Source: Neoechinorhynchus agilis (Eukaryota > Acanthocephala). From it: a stretch of 64,000 nt of DNA. Numbering within the stretch: position 1 is the first letter of the stretch; each line of letters opens with the position of its first letter. The position numbers were made by a program, and so were the translations under genes. The notes beneath the pieces were generated by a model. The model worked only from the letters and a program-made list of their open reading frames with translations, ran no database searches and had not been told where the DNA came from. The stretch is from NCBI GenBank assembly GCA_051530055.1, contig CM121343.1, positions 6,262,001 to 6,326,000 on the forward strand, in the 5' to 3' direction. Positions 34,801 to 48,138 of this stretch are shown piece after piece.

Positions 34801-37464
34801 AAATCTGTTTGACATCGCTCTTGGAAACTATGATCTTAATTTAACACTCATGGTATCTCAAAAAACCGGACAGGTATGTACTAATTTGTAAGCTATTTGA
34901 TTTAAATTTTTAAAGAAAAGATCGAAATGTAAAAAATGGAATCGACTGTTTAGTTTTAAACTTTTACGTGAAAATTTATTTGAATTCTTTTGATAATTGC
35001 CAGATATAATAAATAATGGAGTTTATTTTTATTTGTAGAACATAATAAAGCACCAAACGTGCAATCACCACCGTCCGCAAAATTGGAGCTTCTCTCCTTC
35101 CTCGGCTGTCGCTATCACGCTGGCAGCATTGCCCCGTTGTACTGCAAGCGTGATATTTTGTCGAAGGAATACGCCTGCTCTTGAGTCTCCGGTTGCCTCT
35201 CTCAATTTCTTCGAGAGATCCTGGATTAGAGTGCCGGGCTGCCAAGCGCTCCATACGTCTCTACTCCGAAGGGGACCAAATAGTGGATCCTTGCTAAATC
35301 CCTATATTTTCGTACCTTCCTCCCTTCCGCTGCACTGGCTGCACCTCCAGCGATTTCGAGAGAGTAGGGAATGTTGCTTACTGTGAGGATGTCCACACAC
35401 GTGGCGTCCCAGAGAAGTCATTTGCCCTCCCGCCATGGAATCACCGAAATTCAGTCAGGTCGACGACCGTCTAGTCCCAAGATGTCGGGGAAGCTCGCCG
35501 TTCTCAGCGCCCGAGGAATTACGCTATAGGTCCCAGAATTTCCCGAAAGCATCACCCAAAGACGTAGATCGACAGCGGTGGGGCGTGCATATCGGGAGAC
35601 CAATTCTTAAGAACACTGCGATCCTCGTTACCTCATCAGTAAGAAGATTTCCCAAATATGCCCGAGGAACAGCGTCCAGCCACGCCCACTTTTATTTAGA
35701 AGCGATTTTTTAGATGCTAAGAAAGTTTTATTCATGCCTTTCGTAATATCAATGAAAGTTAAATAAATTACCCTTAGAACATTCGAAATTTTTCACACCC
35801 CTTGGTCTCCTAGACCGAGGAACTCTTCATTAAAGATCCATGTTGTACGATTGAAGGGATTCTCGTCAGCCGGAACGATTGAAAGTTTAAAACAATTTAT
35901 AGAATTTCGTGCATTGAATCCTAATTAATCCATTGGAATAGTAAATTTTGGCTTGTGGTGAAGATACTCCCGGTTAGAAATCATTTTATTGTAATGAAAT
36001 ATTTTGCGAGCACGAATTTTGAACAAAGTTTTTCTTGAACTAAGAGACCACCATTAGACCGAAACATTTCGAAATTGCTTTTGTATTGAAACGATCTAAA
36101 TAATGTTTATATTTACACCTTATATGATTGCCTTAACCAACGTAGGATCCAAAAACTGCACTTCAAATACTGAACAGATTCAAAGAATATCAGAAAAGTA
36201 AAGGACAATTATATATGAACTACCAAATAGATTTATATCTTCATCATTTTTTGGATGGCTTACACAATATTCTAGCTGTTCGAAAAACCGTTGGAACTAA
36301 TGAATATGACGACGAGATCGTTAAGTTCGTCAAACGGCATGCATTGTATAAAGAATGTTTGACAAATCTTGCACTTTGTGATGAGCTACATGTTTTTCCA
36401 ATCAGGGTTAACAATGATTTGTTTAAAATGATCTCTCAAACTTGCAGTTATGAATCGAGTATGGGAAAAAGCTTTATACTGGGACTCATGACTTTTACTC
36501 GGAAGCTATTATTTCCACTCAAAAGACGCCTCCAATACCCTTTTCTGATCGATATTTAAGTGCCGGTCTTGTTCTTCTGAGGGCTAATCTAAAGAGTGGA
36601 GCAGTTGCTTGTTTCGAAAAGTCGGATAATCCGAGTGCTGCGAAGTGGATGAGCACTTTACCTGAAGAAGACAATAGAACTGTCGATTTTTCAATGAGTA
36701 ATTTGATGTCGACTGACTTGGGTACGGTTAGATCTGCGTTATCTGATCCCGTATTCTCTGATAAACTAAAATGTATTCTTATGAAGGAGATGGACGATAT
36801 GAAGGCGGAAATCGTGAATTTATCGAAAGAGCTAAATCGGCTAAATGCTCGGGTAAATCATCTGCGCGATCAAAAGTTAGATACGATGAAACAAAGTATT
36901 GACAGTGCAGCGGACAATGGTGATTGGCTATTTCGAATTAGCGATGATTTCGATGTGGCATCTTCATCGTGTGGTTCAACATCAACCTCTTCAACACAGC
37001 TAACGTCAATAACTGCGCGAAATAGGCGACGCAAGGAAAAGAAAAAAGAGAAAATGAGAAAGCGCCTAACTAATTTGATGGAAGGATCAAAATTTGAGGA
37101 TATTGCTATCGTTACTGGTCCTATTTATGATTGTCTGGTGAAAATTGATAATATTGCTAAGAGTAGCCGCTTACTTTGCGAACTATTGAGCGTCTTCTGG
37201 TGCAACGATGAAGCTGTGGGTCTTTTGGAAGAAAGTATGGCGAGTCTTCGAATTTTAGCTCTTTCCGTAGCTGAAAACGGTTGGATGATGGACACTGATG
37301 AACAAAACGAAGACGAACTTGCACGAATTAGCGAAGATTCCATAATACAAATGGCTAGAAGGAAAATGCTTCTTGATTTTTATAGCCATTTAAGGTTTAT
37401 TGATCCTACTCGAAGATTTCCTCGTTTGATTAATCAAACAAGCAACGTTGTTATTTTAAAATAA
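31841..37464 (+). CDS. elp1: Elongator complex subunit 1 (ELP1/IKAP)
   Basis: The large scaffold of Elongator, which modifies U34 of cytosolic tRNAs. The first exon 31841-33050 covers the N-terminal WD40 propeller with the diagnostic VGWGHKLTQFHGS and FFEKNGLEHG. The second runs from 33089 (VTPFGSMIIPPP) to about 33590. The third, about 33630-34525, contains PGSQIITSV and LLQMPRGNIELITPRPFVLN. The next, 34576-34875, ends at LTLMVSQKTGQ and continues after a ~1.27-kb intron at ~36146 (DPKTALQILNRF). The final part contains the basic tRNA-binding stretch NRRRKEKKKEKMRKR and a C-terminal dimerisation region. Oddities: the 33590-33630 junction is unresolved; a one-base frame change is needed near 36460 (between ISQTCSYES and YGKKLYTGTHDF) with no room for an intron; and the TPR region before VRSALSDP looks shorter than in other animals. 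The large intron is swollen by a retroelement. The last ~170 codons are duplicated at 48139. Confidence 0.88.
35005..35700 (-). mobile_element. family A retroelement fragment inside an ELP1 intron
   Basis: Minus-strand translation recovers FPWREGK*LLWDATCVD near 35430-35380, LSKKLREATGDSRAGVFLRQ near 35215-35160, and QRGNAASVIATAEEGEKLQ ending in CGRW. This is the C-terminal end of the element with its 3' flank. Stops and shifts show it is dead. It accounts for most of the extra length of this ELP1 intron. Confidence 0.75.
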
Positions 37465-37761
37465 GAAAAAATGTTTCCGGTCACCGAGTTTACTGATTTT
37501 TGCCATTTGAGTAGCCTGTTTTGTACCGGTTTTTGGGGATTTGCTGTTTAATGTTTTAAGTAAGCGCGGTCGTATATCAGCCGTTGATCGTTTTGCAGCA
37601 TCGTGTATGTTATATAGATCGTTGCGTTTTTTCAACCCTTTGGATGCAGGATCTTCCACTCAAATTCATAACGATTTTGTTCAATAATCGTTAAAAAATA
37701 AGAAAATGGTGTTTTACGCTAAGTTTGTTTTTAAGACTCATGATTTGAGAATTCTCAAAAT

Positions 37762-39755
37762 TCAAGAAGGATTATGTAAACACGTTTTATTAATGTAAGA
37801 AAAGCACGATCCACACACTTGCCAGCATCTATCTTTGCTGAAGGTGTCTGGATGACGGATGTTGAAGGCAAGGGAGGTGGGACTTGTCTTTGAAGGAGTG
37901 TTAATGTGCGATCGGAGGCTTTGTACAGGAGATGACCGATTAGGAGTCTTTCCTTGTTCTCCGGTTATTAAGGAAAGATTGGGCTTGGGGGAGGAAAGAT
38001 TTTTGGTAGAGGGAGGTACGAGCGAGGGGGGATGAAAACGGGTGTTTACGAGGGAAGAGTATTTAGAGATGAAGGAAGAAAATCGTGGAGTGGGTAGAAG
38101 ACGGAGGGCGTTTTTGGAGAAAATGGAGTGGAGGTGGACGTCGAGGGGAGGGAGTGAAGTTCCGCATATTCTCGCTGCTCTCTTGTGGAAGGTCTCGAAG
38201 GAATGGAGAGCATTGGGGGAGAGGGCGAGGAAAGCGGGGAAAGCGTATGTAAGGATAGGAAGGATGGCAGAGAGATAAAAGTGAGCAAGGTATTTAGGGA
38301 ATACGCCGTGACGCCGGAGGAGTTTGCGAAGGTAAAGACGAGGGTTTGCTTTAGAGAATGTAAATGAAATGTGGGCATTCCATTTAAGGTTTTCTTGTAA
38401 AATCACGCCCAGAATTCGGAGAGAAGAGGAGCGTTGGATGGGTAGAGGGAGAAGCGCGGGGAGAAGATTGCGTTTGGAAATGTGGGGGGCAAGCTCAAAA
38501 GATTTGGATAAATTTAGGGAGAGGTTTAGGGTGGAGAGCGAGGAAATGAGATGGTTGAGCTCGTCCATGGTTGTGGAGAGGGAGGGAGATGCGATGGTAA
38601 TGACTGTGAGGTCATCTGCATAAAGAAAATATTTGGTAGTGGGAGTGAGGGGATGAAGGTCATTTAGAAAAATGTCAAAGAGGAGAGGGGAAAGTACGGC
38701 GCCTTGGGGGACCCCTTTTAAATATGGGCAGAGAGGAAGAACATGAAGCTCCACATTGGATATATTGTTCGCGGTTGGAGGAAAGAGGAAATCCAAGCGA
38801 GTTGCCAGGTTTGGAGGCCAAAGGAAGCACATGATTGGAGGAGAAGGGAGTGATCTACCGACTCGAACGCCCTGGAAATATCCAGTTGCACGAGACGGAC
38901 GGTTGATGCTGGACTGGAATCTAAGCTGCGCACAAGCGTATCGTAGATGCAGAGGAGGGCATCAGAACAATAGTAATTGGGACGGAAAGCGAATTGGGAA
39001 GGGGAGATGTTTTTGAGGAAGAAGGGAAGTAGGCGGGTTTTAAAACATTTTTCTAAGATTTTAGAGAAAGGTGAGAGGATAGAGATGGGACGAAAGGATG
39101 TGGGGAAATCCGTTTATTGTTTTTGGTTAGGGGGACGACCCGCGCTTCCTTAAGACACGATGAGAAAGAGCCCAATAGAAAGCTAAGGTTCGTTATGCGC
39201 GTTAGAGGATCGATAAGTTCCGGGATGATGAAACGAATGGCCCAATTTGGGATAGTCGAATTAGGGGAAGAATGGCGGGACAGGCGTTTAAGGATCTCTA
39301 AGATTTCGAGAGGGGAAACTATGGAAGGGCACGTATGAATGGGCGGGTCAGAAAGTGAGAACGGAGGTTGGGACAATAGATGGGAGGTTTGGGGAGGACA
39401 GAGGTTTTTATTCATGGTGTTAAGGATTGAGAGGAGATGGGATTTAAGGAGAGACGCGAAGGAGGTGGAGCTACCAAGACCAGTGACATTTTTTATTTCA
39501 CGCCACCAGTTTAGATTGGGAACGGACGAGAGACGAGATGATAGGAATAATTTGCGGGCTATACGGATGCGTTTTGTCAGTTTGGAGTAGAGGGAAGGGT
39601 AAGCAGGATTACCTGGCCGCAAAGCCTTGGTGACCTGGATTTGAAGGGTTTTTAGAAAAGGCGAGAACCATGGAGGATCGCGGTTCGATATTCGTATTGT
39701 TTTGCAAGGAAAGGAGGTCTTCATCGCAGATTCTATTAGATTTAACAAAGAGCCC
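37762..39755 (-). pseudogene. family B non-LTR reverse transcriptase, copy 1
   Basis: Read on the minus strand from about 39755 down: RISNRDPPWFSPFLKTLQIQ, FLSSRLSSVPNLNWWREIKN, EARVVPLTKNNKR, then after a frame change RPISILSPFSKILEKCF, LDISRAFESVDHSLLL, after another change KGVPQGAVLSPLLFDIFLND, FLYADDLTVI and LRILGVILQENLKWNAHI, ending at 37762. The YADD box and the GVPQGAVLSPLLF motif place it among Jockey/CR1/L2-like or RTE-like non-LTR elements. The endonuclease domain expected upstream is missing and the satellite array starts there instead. Frame breaks near 39095 and 38760 make it non-functional. A terminal CACGTTTTATTA motif lies at its 3' end. Confidence 0.82.
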
Positions 39756-39759
39756 AACT

Positions 39760-42700
39760 CCGGATCCGTCATCCACACCAGATCCGCCATCCACTCCGGA
39801 TCCGTCATATACGCCGGATCCGTCAGCCACACCGGATCCCCCATCCACTCCGGATCCGTCATATACTCCGGATCCGTCATCCACACCTAATCCGCCACCC
39901 ACACCAGATCCGTCATCCACACCGGATCCCCATCCACTCCAGATCCGTCATATACGCCGGATCCGTCATCCACACCTAATCCGCCACCTACACCAGATCC
40001 GCCATCCACTCCGGATCCGTCATATACGTCGGATCCGTCACCCACACCGGATCCGTCATCCACACAGGATCCGTCATCCACTCCGGATCCGTCATATACG
40101 CCGGATCCGTCATATACGAGGGATACGTCATCCACACAGGATCCGTCATCCACAACGGATCCGTCATATACGCCGGATCCGTCATCCACTTCGGATCTGC
40201 CATCCACACAGGATCCGCCATCCACTCCGGATCCGTCATATAAGCCGGATCCGTCATCCGCACCAGATCCGTCATCCACACCTAATCAGCCACCCACACC
40301 AGATCCGTCATCCACACAGGATCCGTCATATACGCCGGATCCGTCATCTACACCAGATCCGTCATCCACACCTAATCCGCCACCCACACCAGATCCGTCA
40401 TCCACACCGGATCCCCCATCCACTCCGGATCCGTCATATACGCCGGATCCGTCATCCACACCTAATCCGCCACCTACACCGGATCCGTCATCCACTCCGA
40501 TCCGTCATATACCCGGATCCGTCATATACGCCGGATCCGTCATCTACACCAGATCCGTCATCCACTCCGGATCCGTCATATACGCCGGATCCTTCATCCA
40601 CACCGGATCCGTCATCCACTCCGCATCCGTCATCCACACCTAATCCGCCACCCACACCAGATCCGCCATCAACTCCGGATACGTCATATACGCCGGATCC
40701 GTCTTCTACACCAGATTCGTCATCCACTCCGGTTCCGTCATATACGCCGGATCCGTCATCCACACCTAATCCGCCACCTGTTGTGGTTTTGTTCACCCAG
40801 ATCCGCCATCAACTCGGTCGTCATATACGCCGGATCCGTCTTCTACACCAGATTCGTCATCCACTCCGGTTCCGTCATATACGCCGGATCCGTCATCCAC
40901 ACCTAATCCGCCACCCACGCCAGATCCGTCATCCACTCCGGATCCGTTATATACGCCGGATCCGTCATCAACACCTAATCCGCCATCCACTCCGGATCCG
41001 TCGTATACGCCGGATCCGCCATCCACACCGGATCAGTCATATACGCCGAATCCGTCATCCACACCGGATCCGTTATCCACTCCGGGTCCGTCATATACGC
41101 CGGATCCATCATCCACACCGGATCCGCCATCCACTCCGGATCCGTCATTCACACCGGATCCGCCTTCCACTCCGGATCCGTCATATACGCCGGATCCTTC
41201 ATCCACACCGGATCCGTCATTCACACCGGATCCGCCTTCTACTCCGGATCCGTCATATACGCCGGATCCGCCATCCACTCCGGATCCGTCATCCATTCCG
41301 GATCCGTCATATACGCCGGATCCTTCATCCACACCGGATCCGTCATCCACTCCGGATCCGTCATATACGCCGGATCCGTCATCTACACCAGATCCGTCAT
41401 CCACTCCGGATCCGCCATATACGCCGGATCCGTCATCCACACCGGATCCGTCACCCACACCGGATCCGTCATCCATACAGGATCCGTCATCCACTCCGGA
41501 TCCGTCATATACGCCGGATCCGTCATATACGAGGGATACGTCATCCACACATGATCCGTCATCCACACAGGATCCGTCATCCACTCCGGATCCGCCATCA
41601 ATTCCGGATCCGTTATATACGCCGGATTCGTCATCCACGACGGATCCGTAATATACGCCGGATCCGTCATCCACTTTGGATCTGTCATCCACACACGATC
41701 CGTCATCCACTCCGGATCCGTCATATACGCCGGATCCGTCATCCACACCGGATCCGTCATATACGCCGGATCCGTCATCCACATCAGATCCGTCATCCAC
41801 ACAGGATCCGTCATATACGCCGGATCCGTCATCTACACCCGATCCGTCATCCACACCTAATCCGCCACCCACACCAGATCCGTCATCCACACCGGATCCC
41901 CAATCCACTCCGGATCCGTCATCCACACCTAATCCGCCACCAACACCAGATCCGTCATCCACACCGGATCCCCCATCCACTCCTGATCCGTCATATACGC
42001 CGGATCCGTCATCCACACCTAATCCGCCACCTACACCAGATCCGCCATCCACCCGGATCCGTCATATACGCCGGATCCGTCATCTACACCAGATCCGTCA
42101 TCCACACAGGATCCGTCATATACGCCGGATCCGTCATCTACACCCGATCCGTCATCCACTCCGGATCCGTCATATACGCCGGATCCGTCATCTACACGGG
42201 ATCCGCCATCCACTCTGGATCCGCCATCAACTCTGGATCGGCCATCCACTCCTTATCAGTCAACGCCGTATCCGTCATCCACACCAGATCCGTCATCCAC
42301 TCCGGATCCGTCGTCCACTCCGGATCCGTCATCCACACCTAATCCGCCACCCACACCAGATCCGTCATCCACACCGGATCCCCCATCCACTCCGGATCCG
42401 TCATATACGCCGGATCCGTCATCCACACCTAATCCGTCATCCACACCTAATCCGCCACCCACACCAGATCCGTCATCCACTCCGGATCCGTCATATACGC
42501 CGGATCCGTCATCTACACCAGATCCGCCATCCACTCCGGATCCGTCATATACGCCGGATCCGTCATCCACACCAGATCCGTCATATACGCCAGATCCGTC
42601 ATCAACACCGGATCCGTCATCCACTCCGGATCCGTCATATACGCCGAATCCGTCATCCACTCCGGATCCGTCATCCACACCTAATCCGCCACCCACACCA

Positions 42701-45700
42701 GATCCGCCATCAACTCCGGATCCGTCATATACGCCGGATCCGTCATCTACACCAGATCCGTCATCCACACCGGATCCGTCATATACGCCGGATCCGTCAT
42801 CCACTCCGGATCTGTCATCCACACACGATCCGTCATCCACTCCGGATCCGTCATATACGCCGGATCCGTCATCCACACCGGATCCGTCATATACGCCGGA
42901 TCCGTCATCTACACCCGATCCGTCATCCACACCTAATCCGCCACCCACACCAGATCCGTCATCCACACCGGATCCCCCATCCACTCCGGATCCGTCATCC
43001 ACACCTAATCCGCCACCAACACCAGATCCGTCATCCACACCGGATCCCCCATCCACTCCGGATCCGTCATATACGCCGGATCCGTCATCCACACCTAATC
43101 CGCCACCTACACCAGATCCGCCATCCACCCGGATCCGTCATATACGCCGGATCCGTCATCTACACCAGATCCGTCATCCACACAGGATCCGTCATATACG
43201 CCGGATCCGTCATCTACACCCGATCCGTCATCCACTCCGGATCCGTCATATACGCCGGATCCGTCATCTACACGGGATCGGCCATCCACTCTGGATCCGC
43301 CATCAACTCTGGATCGGCCATCCACTCCTTATCAGTCAACGCCGTATCCGTCATCCACACCAGATCCGTCATCCACTCCGGATCCGTCGTCCACTCCGGA
43401 TCCGTCATCCACACCTAATCCGCCACCCACACCAGATCCGTCATCCACACCGGATCCCCCATCCACTCCGGATCCGTCATATACGCCGGATCCGCCATCC
43501 ACACCTAATCCGTCATCCACACCTAATCCGCCACCCACACCAGATCCGCCATCCACTCCGGATCCGTCATATACGCCCGATCCGTCATCTACACCAAATC
43601 CGTCATCCACTCCGGATAGGTCATATACGCCGGATCCGTCATCCACACCAGATCCGTCATATACGCCAGATCCGTCATCAACACCGGATCCGTCATCCAC
43701 TCCGGATCCGTCATATACGCCGAATCCGTCATCCACTCCGCATCCGTCATCCACACCATCCGCCACCACCCAGATCCGCCATCAACTCCGGATCCGTCAT
43801 ATACGCCGGATCCGTCATCTACACCAGATTCGTCATCCACTTCGGTTCCGTCATATACGCCGGATCCGTCATCCACACCTAATCCGCCACCCACGCCAGA
43901 TCCGCCATCAACTCCGGATCCGTCATATACGCCGGATCCGTCGTCTACACCAGATTCGTCATCCACTTCGGTTCCGTCATATACGCCGGATCCGTCATCC
44001 ACACCTAATCCGCCACCCACGCCAGATCCGTCATCCACTCCGGATCCGTTATATACGCCGGATCCGTCATCTACACCTAATCCGCCACCCACACCAGATC
44101 CGCCATCCACTCCGGATCCGTCGTATACGCCGGATCCGCCATCCACACCGGATCAGTCATATACGCCGAATCCGTCATCCACACCGGATCCGTTATCCAC
44201 TCCGGGCCCGTCATATACGCCGGATCCATCATCCACACCGGATCCGCCATCCACTCCGGATCCGTCATTCACACGGGATCCGCCTTCTACTCCGGATCCG
44301 TCATGTACGCCGGATCCGCCATCCACTCCGGATCCGTCATCCATTCCGGATCCGTCATTCACTCCGGATCCGTCATCCACTCCGGATCCGTCATATACGC
44401 CGGATCCGTCATCTACACCAGATCCGTCATCCACACCGGATCCGTCATATACGCCGGATCCTTCATCCACACCGGATCCGTCATTCACACCGGATCCGCC
44501 TTCTACTCCGGATCCGTCATATACGCCGGATCCGCCATCCACTCCGGATCCGTCATATACTCCGGATCCGTCATATACGCCGGATCCTTCATCCACACCG
44601 GATCCGTCATCCACTCCGCATCCGTCATCCACACCTAATCCGCCACCCACACCAGATCCGCCATCAACTCCGGATCCGTCATATACGCCGGATCCGTCTT
44701 CTACACCAGATTCGTCATCCACTCCGGTTCCGTCATATACGCCGGATCCGTCATCCACACCGGATCCGTCATATACGCCGGATCCGTCATCCACTCCGGA
44801 TCTGTCATCCACACACGATCCGTCATCCACTCCTGATGTCTACGCCAGATCCGTCATCCACACCAGGTCCGTCATCCACTCCGGGTCCGTCATATACGCC
44901 GGATTCATCATCCACACCGGATCCGTCATCCACACAGGATCCGTCATCCACACCGGATCCGCCATCCACTCCGGATCCGTCATGTACGCCGGATCCGTCA
45001 TCCACACCGGATCCGTCATCCACCCCGGATCCGTCATATACGCCGGATCCGTCATCCACATCAGATCCGTCATTCACCGGATCCGTCATATACGCCGGAT
45101 CCGTCATCTACACCAGATCCGTCATCACTCCGGATCCGTCAATACGCCGGATCGTCATCCACACCTAATCCGCCACCCACACCATGCATCACTCCGTCCT
45201 ATACGCCGGATCCGTCATCCACACAGGATCCGTCATCCACACCGGATCCGCCATCCACTCCGGATCCGTCATGTACGCCGGATCCGTCATCCACACCGGA
45301 TCCGTCATCCACCCCGGATCCGTCATATACGCCGGATCCGTCATCCACATCGATCCGTCATCCACACAGGATCCGTCATATACGCCGGATCCGTCATCTA
45401 CACCGGATCCGTCATCTACTCCGGATCCGTCATATACGCCGGATCCGTCATCCACACCTAATCCGCCACCCACACCAGATCCGCCATCAACTCCGGTTCC
45501 GTCATATACGCCGGATCCGTCATCCACACCTAATCCGCCACCCACACCAATCCGCCATCAACTCCGTCCGTCATATACGCCGGATCCGTCATCCACACAG
45601 GATCCGTCATCCACCCGGATCCGCCATCCACTCCGGATCCGTCATGTACGCCGGATCCGTCATCCACACCGGATCCGTCATCCACCCCGGATCCGTCATA

Positions 45701-48138
45701 TACGCCGGATCCGTCATCCACACCAGATCCGTCATCCACACAGGATCCGTCATATACGCCGGATCCGTCATCTACACCAGATCCGTCATCTACTCCGGAT
45801 CCATCATATACGCCGGATGCGTCATCCACACCTAATCCGCCACCCACACCAGATCCGCCATCAACTCCGGTTCCGTCATTACGCGGATCCGTCATCTACA
45901 CCAGATTCGTCATCCACTCCGGATCCGTCATCCACTCCCGGATCCGTCATATACGCCGGATCCGTCATCCACACCGGATCCGTCATATCCGTCATCACAC
46001 CGGATCCCACTCCGGATCCGTCATATACGCCGGATCCGTCATCCACACCTAATCCGTCATCCACACGATCCGCATCACTCCGTGTCTACGCCGATCCGTC
46101 ATCCACACTAATCCGCCACCCACACCAGATCCGTCATCCACTCCGGATCCGTCATATACGCCGGATCCGTCATCTACACCAGATCCGTCATACACGCCGG
46201 ATCCGTCATCCACACCTAATCCGCCACCCACACCAGATCCGCCATCCACTCCGGATCCGTCATATACGCGGACCGTCATACCGATCGTCTCCGGATCTCA
46301 TACGCCGGATCCGTCATCCACACCTAATCCGCCACCCACACCAGATCCGTCATCCACTCCGGATCCGTCATCCACACCTGATCCGTCACCCACACCAGAT
46401 CCGCCATCAACTCCGGATCCGTCATATACGCCGGATCCGTCATCTACACCAGATCCGTCATCCACTCCGGTCCTCAATACGCCGGATCCGTCATCCACAC
46501 CTAATCCGCCACCCACACCAGATCCGCCATCAACTCCGGTTCCGTCATATACGCCGGATCCGTCATCCACACCTAATCCGCCACCCACACCACATCCGCC
46601 ATCAACTCCGGATCCGTCATATACGCCGGATCCGTCATCCACACAGGATCCGCCATCCACTCCGGATCCGTCATGTACGCCGGATCCGTCATCCACACCG
46701 GATCCGTCATCCACCCCGGATCCGTCATATACGCCGGATCCGTCATCCACATCAGATCCGTCATCCACACAGGATCCGTCATATACGCCGGATCCGTCAT
46801 CTACAGCAGATCCGTCATCTACTCCGGATCCATCATATACGCCGGATGCGTCATCCACACCTAATCCGCCACCCACACCAGATCCGCCATCAACTCCGGT
46901 TCCGTCATATACGCCGAATCCGTCATCTACACCAGATTCGTCATCCACTCCGGATCCGTCATCCACTCCGGATCCGTCATATACGCCGGATCCGTCATCT
47001 ACACCAGATCCGTCATCCACTCCGGATAGGTCATATACGCCGGATCCGTCATCCACACCTAATCCGCCACCCACACCAGATCCGCCATCAACTCCGGTTC
47101 CGTCATATACGCCGGATCCGTCATCCACACCTAATCCGCCACCCACACCAGATCCGCCATCAACTCCGGATCCGTCATATACGCCGGATCCGTCATCTAC
47201 ACCAGATCCGTCATGCACTCCGGATAGGTCATATATGACCGATCCGTCATCCACACCTAATCCGCCACCCACACTAGATCCACCATCCACTCCGGATCCG
47301 TCATATACGCTGGATCCGTCATCTACACCAGATCCGTCATCCACTCGGATCCGTCATTACGTCGGATCCGTCATCCACACCTAATCCGCCACCCACCAGA
47401 TCCACCATCCACTCCGGATCCGTCATATACGCTGGATCCGTCATCTACCCAGATCCGTCATCCACTCCGGATCGTCATATACGGGATCGTCATCCACCGG
47501 ATCCGCCACCCACACGATCCGCATCCACTCCGGATCGTCATTACGCGGATCCGTTTCCGTGTTCCACCCGGATCCGTCATATACGTCGGATCCGTCATCC
47601 ACACCTAATCGGCCACCCACACCAGATCCACCATCCACTCCGGATCCATCATATACGCTGGATCCGTCATCTACACCAGATCCGTCATGCACTCCGGATA
47701 GGTCATATATGCCCGATTCGTCATCCACACCTAATCCGCCACCCACACTAGATCCACCATCCACTCCGGATCCGTCATATACGCTGGATCCGTCATCTAC
47801 ACCAGATCCGTCATCCACTCCGGATCCGTCATATACGTCGGATCCGTCATCCACACCTAATCCGCCACCCACACTAGATCCACCATCCACTCCGGATCCG
47901 TCATATACGCTGGATCCGTCATCTACACCAGATCCGTCATCCACTCCGGATCCGTCATATACGAGGGATACGTCATCCACACAGGATCCGTACCACTCCG
48001 GGGCCGTCATATACGCCGGATCCGTCATCCACGCCGGATCTGTCATCCACACACGATCCGTCATATACGCCGGATCCGTCATCCACACCGGATCCGTCAT
48101 CCACTCCGGATCCGTCATCCACACCTAATCCGCCACCC
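39760..48138. repeat. giant 18-bp satellite array 1
   Basis: Continuous tandem repetition of an 18-bp unit. The main types are GGATCCGTCATATACGCC, GGATCCGTCATCCACTCC (or ACC) and TAATCCGCCACCCACACC, often alternating as pairs or triplets, for roughly 460 units. Most units carry a BamHI site. Higher-order copies exist: a marker block with CTTATCAGTCAACGCCGTAT occurs at 42198-42275 and again 1076 bp later. A non-repeat insertion (TGTTGTGGTTTTGTTCA) interrupts at 40779. Zones at 45060-46300 and 47340-47560 are littered with 1-4-bp losses. Several reading frames are open for hundreds of codons simply because 18 is divisible by three. Confidence 0.95.

Noticed and set aside
39670-42342. Plus-strand open frame of 890 codons (and similar ones of 580, 684 and 935 codons) as giant repeat-protein genes
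   Set aside because: They are by-products of an 18-bp repeat without stops in several frames. They switch between unrelated hexapeptides at indels, start inside antisense reverse-transcriptase DNA, and have overlapping rivals on the other strand. Coding is kept only as a hypothesis to test.
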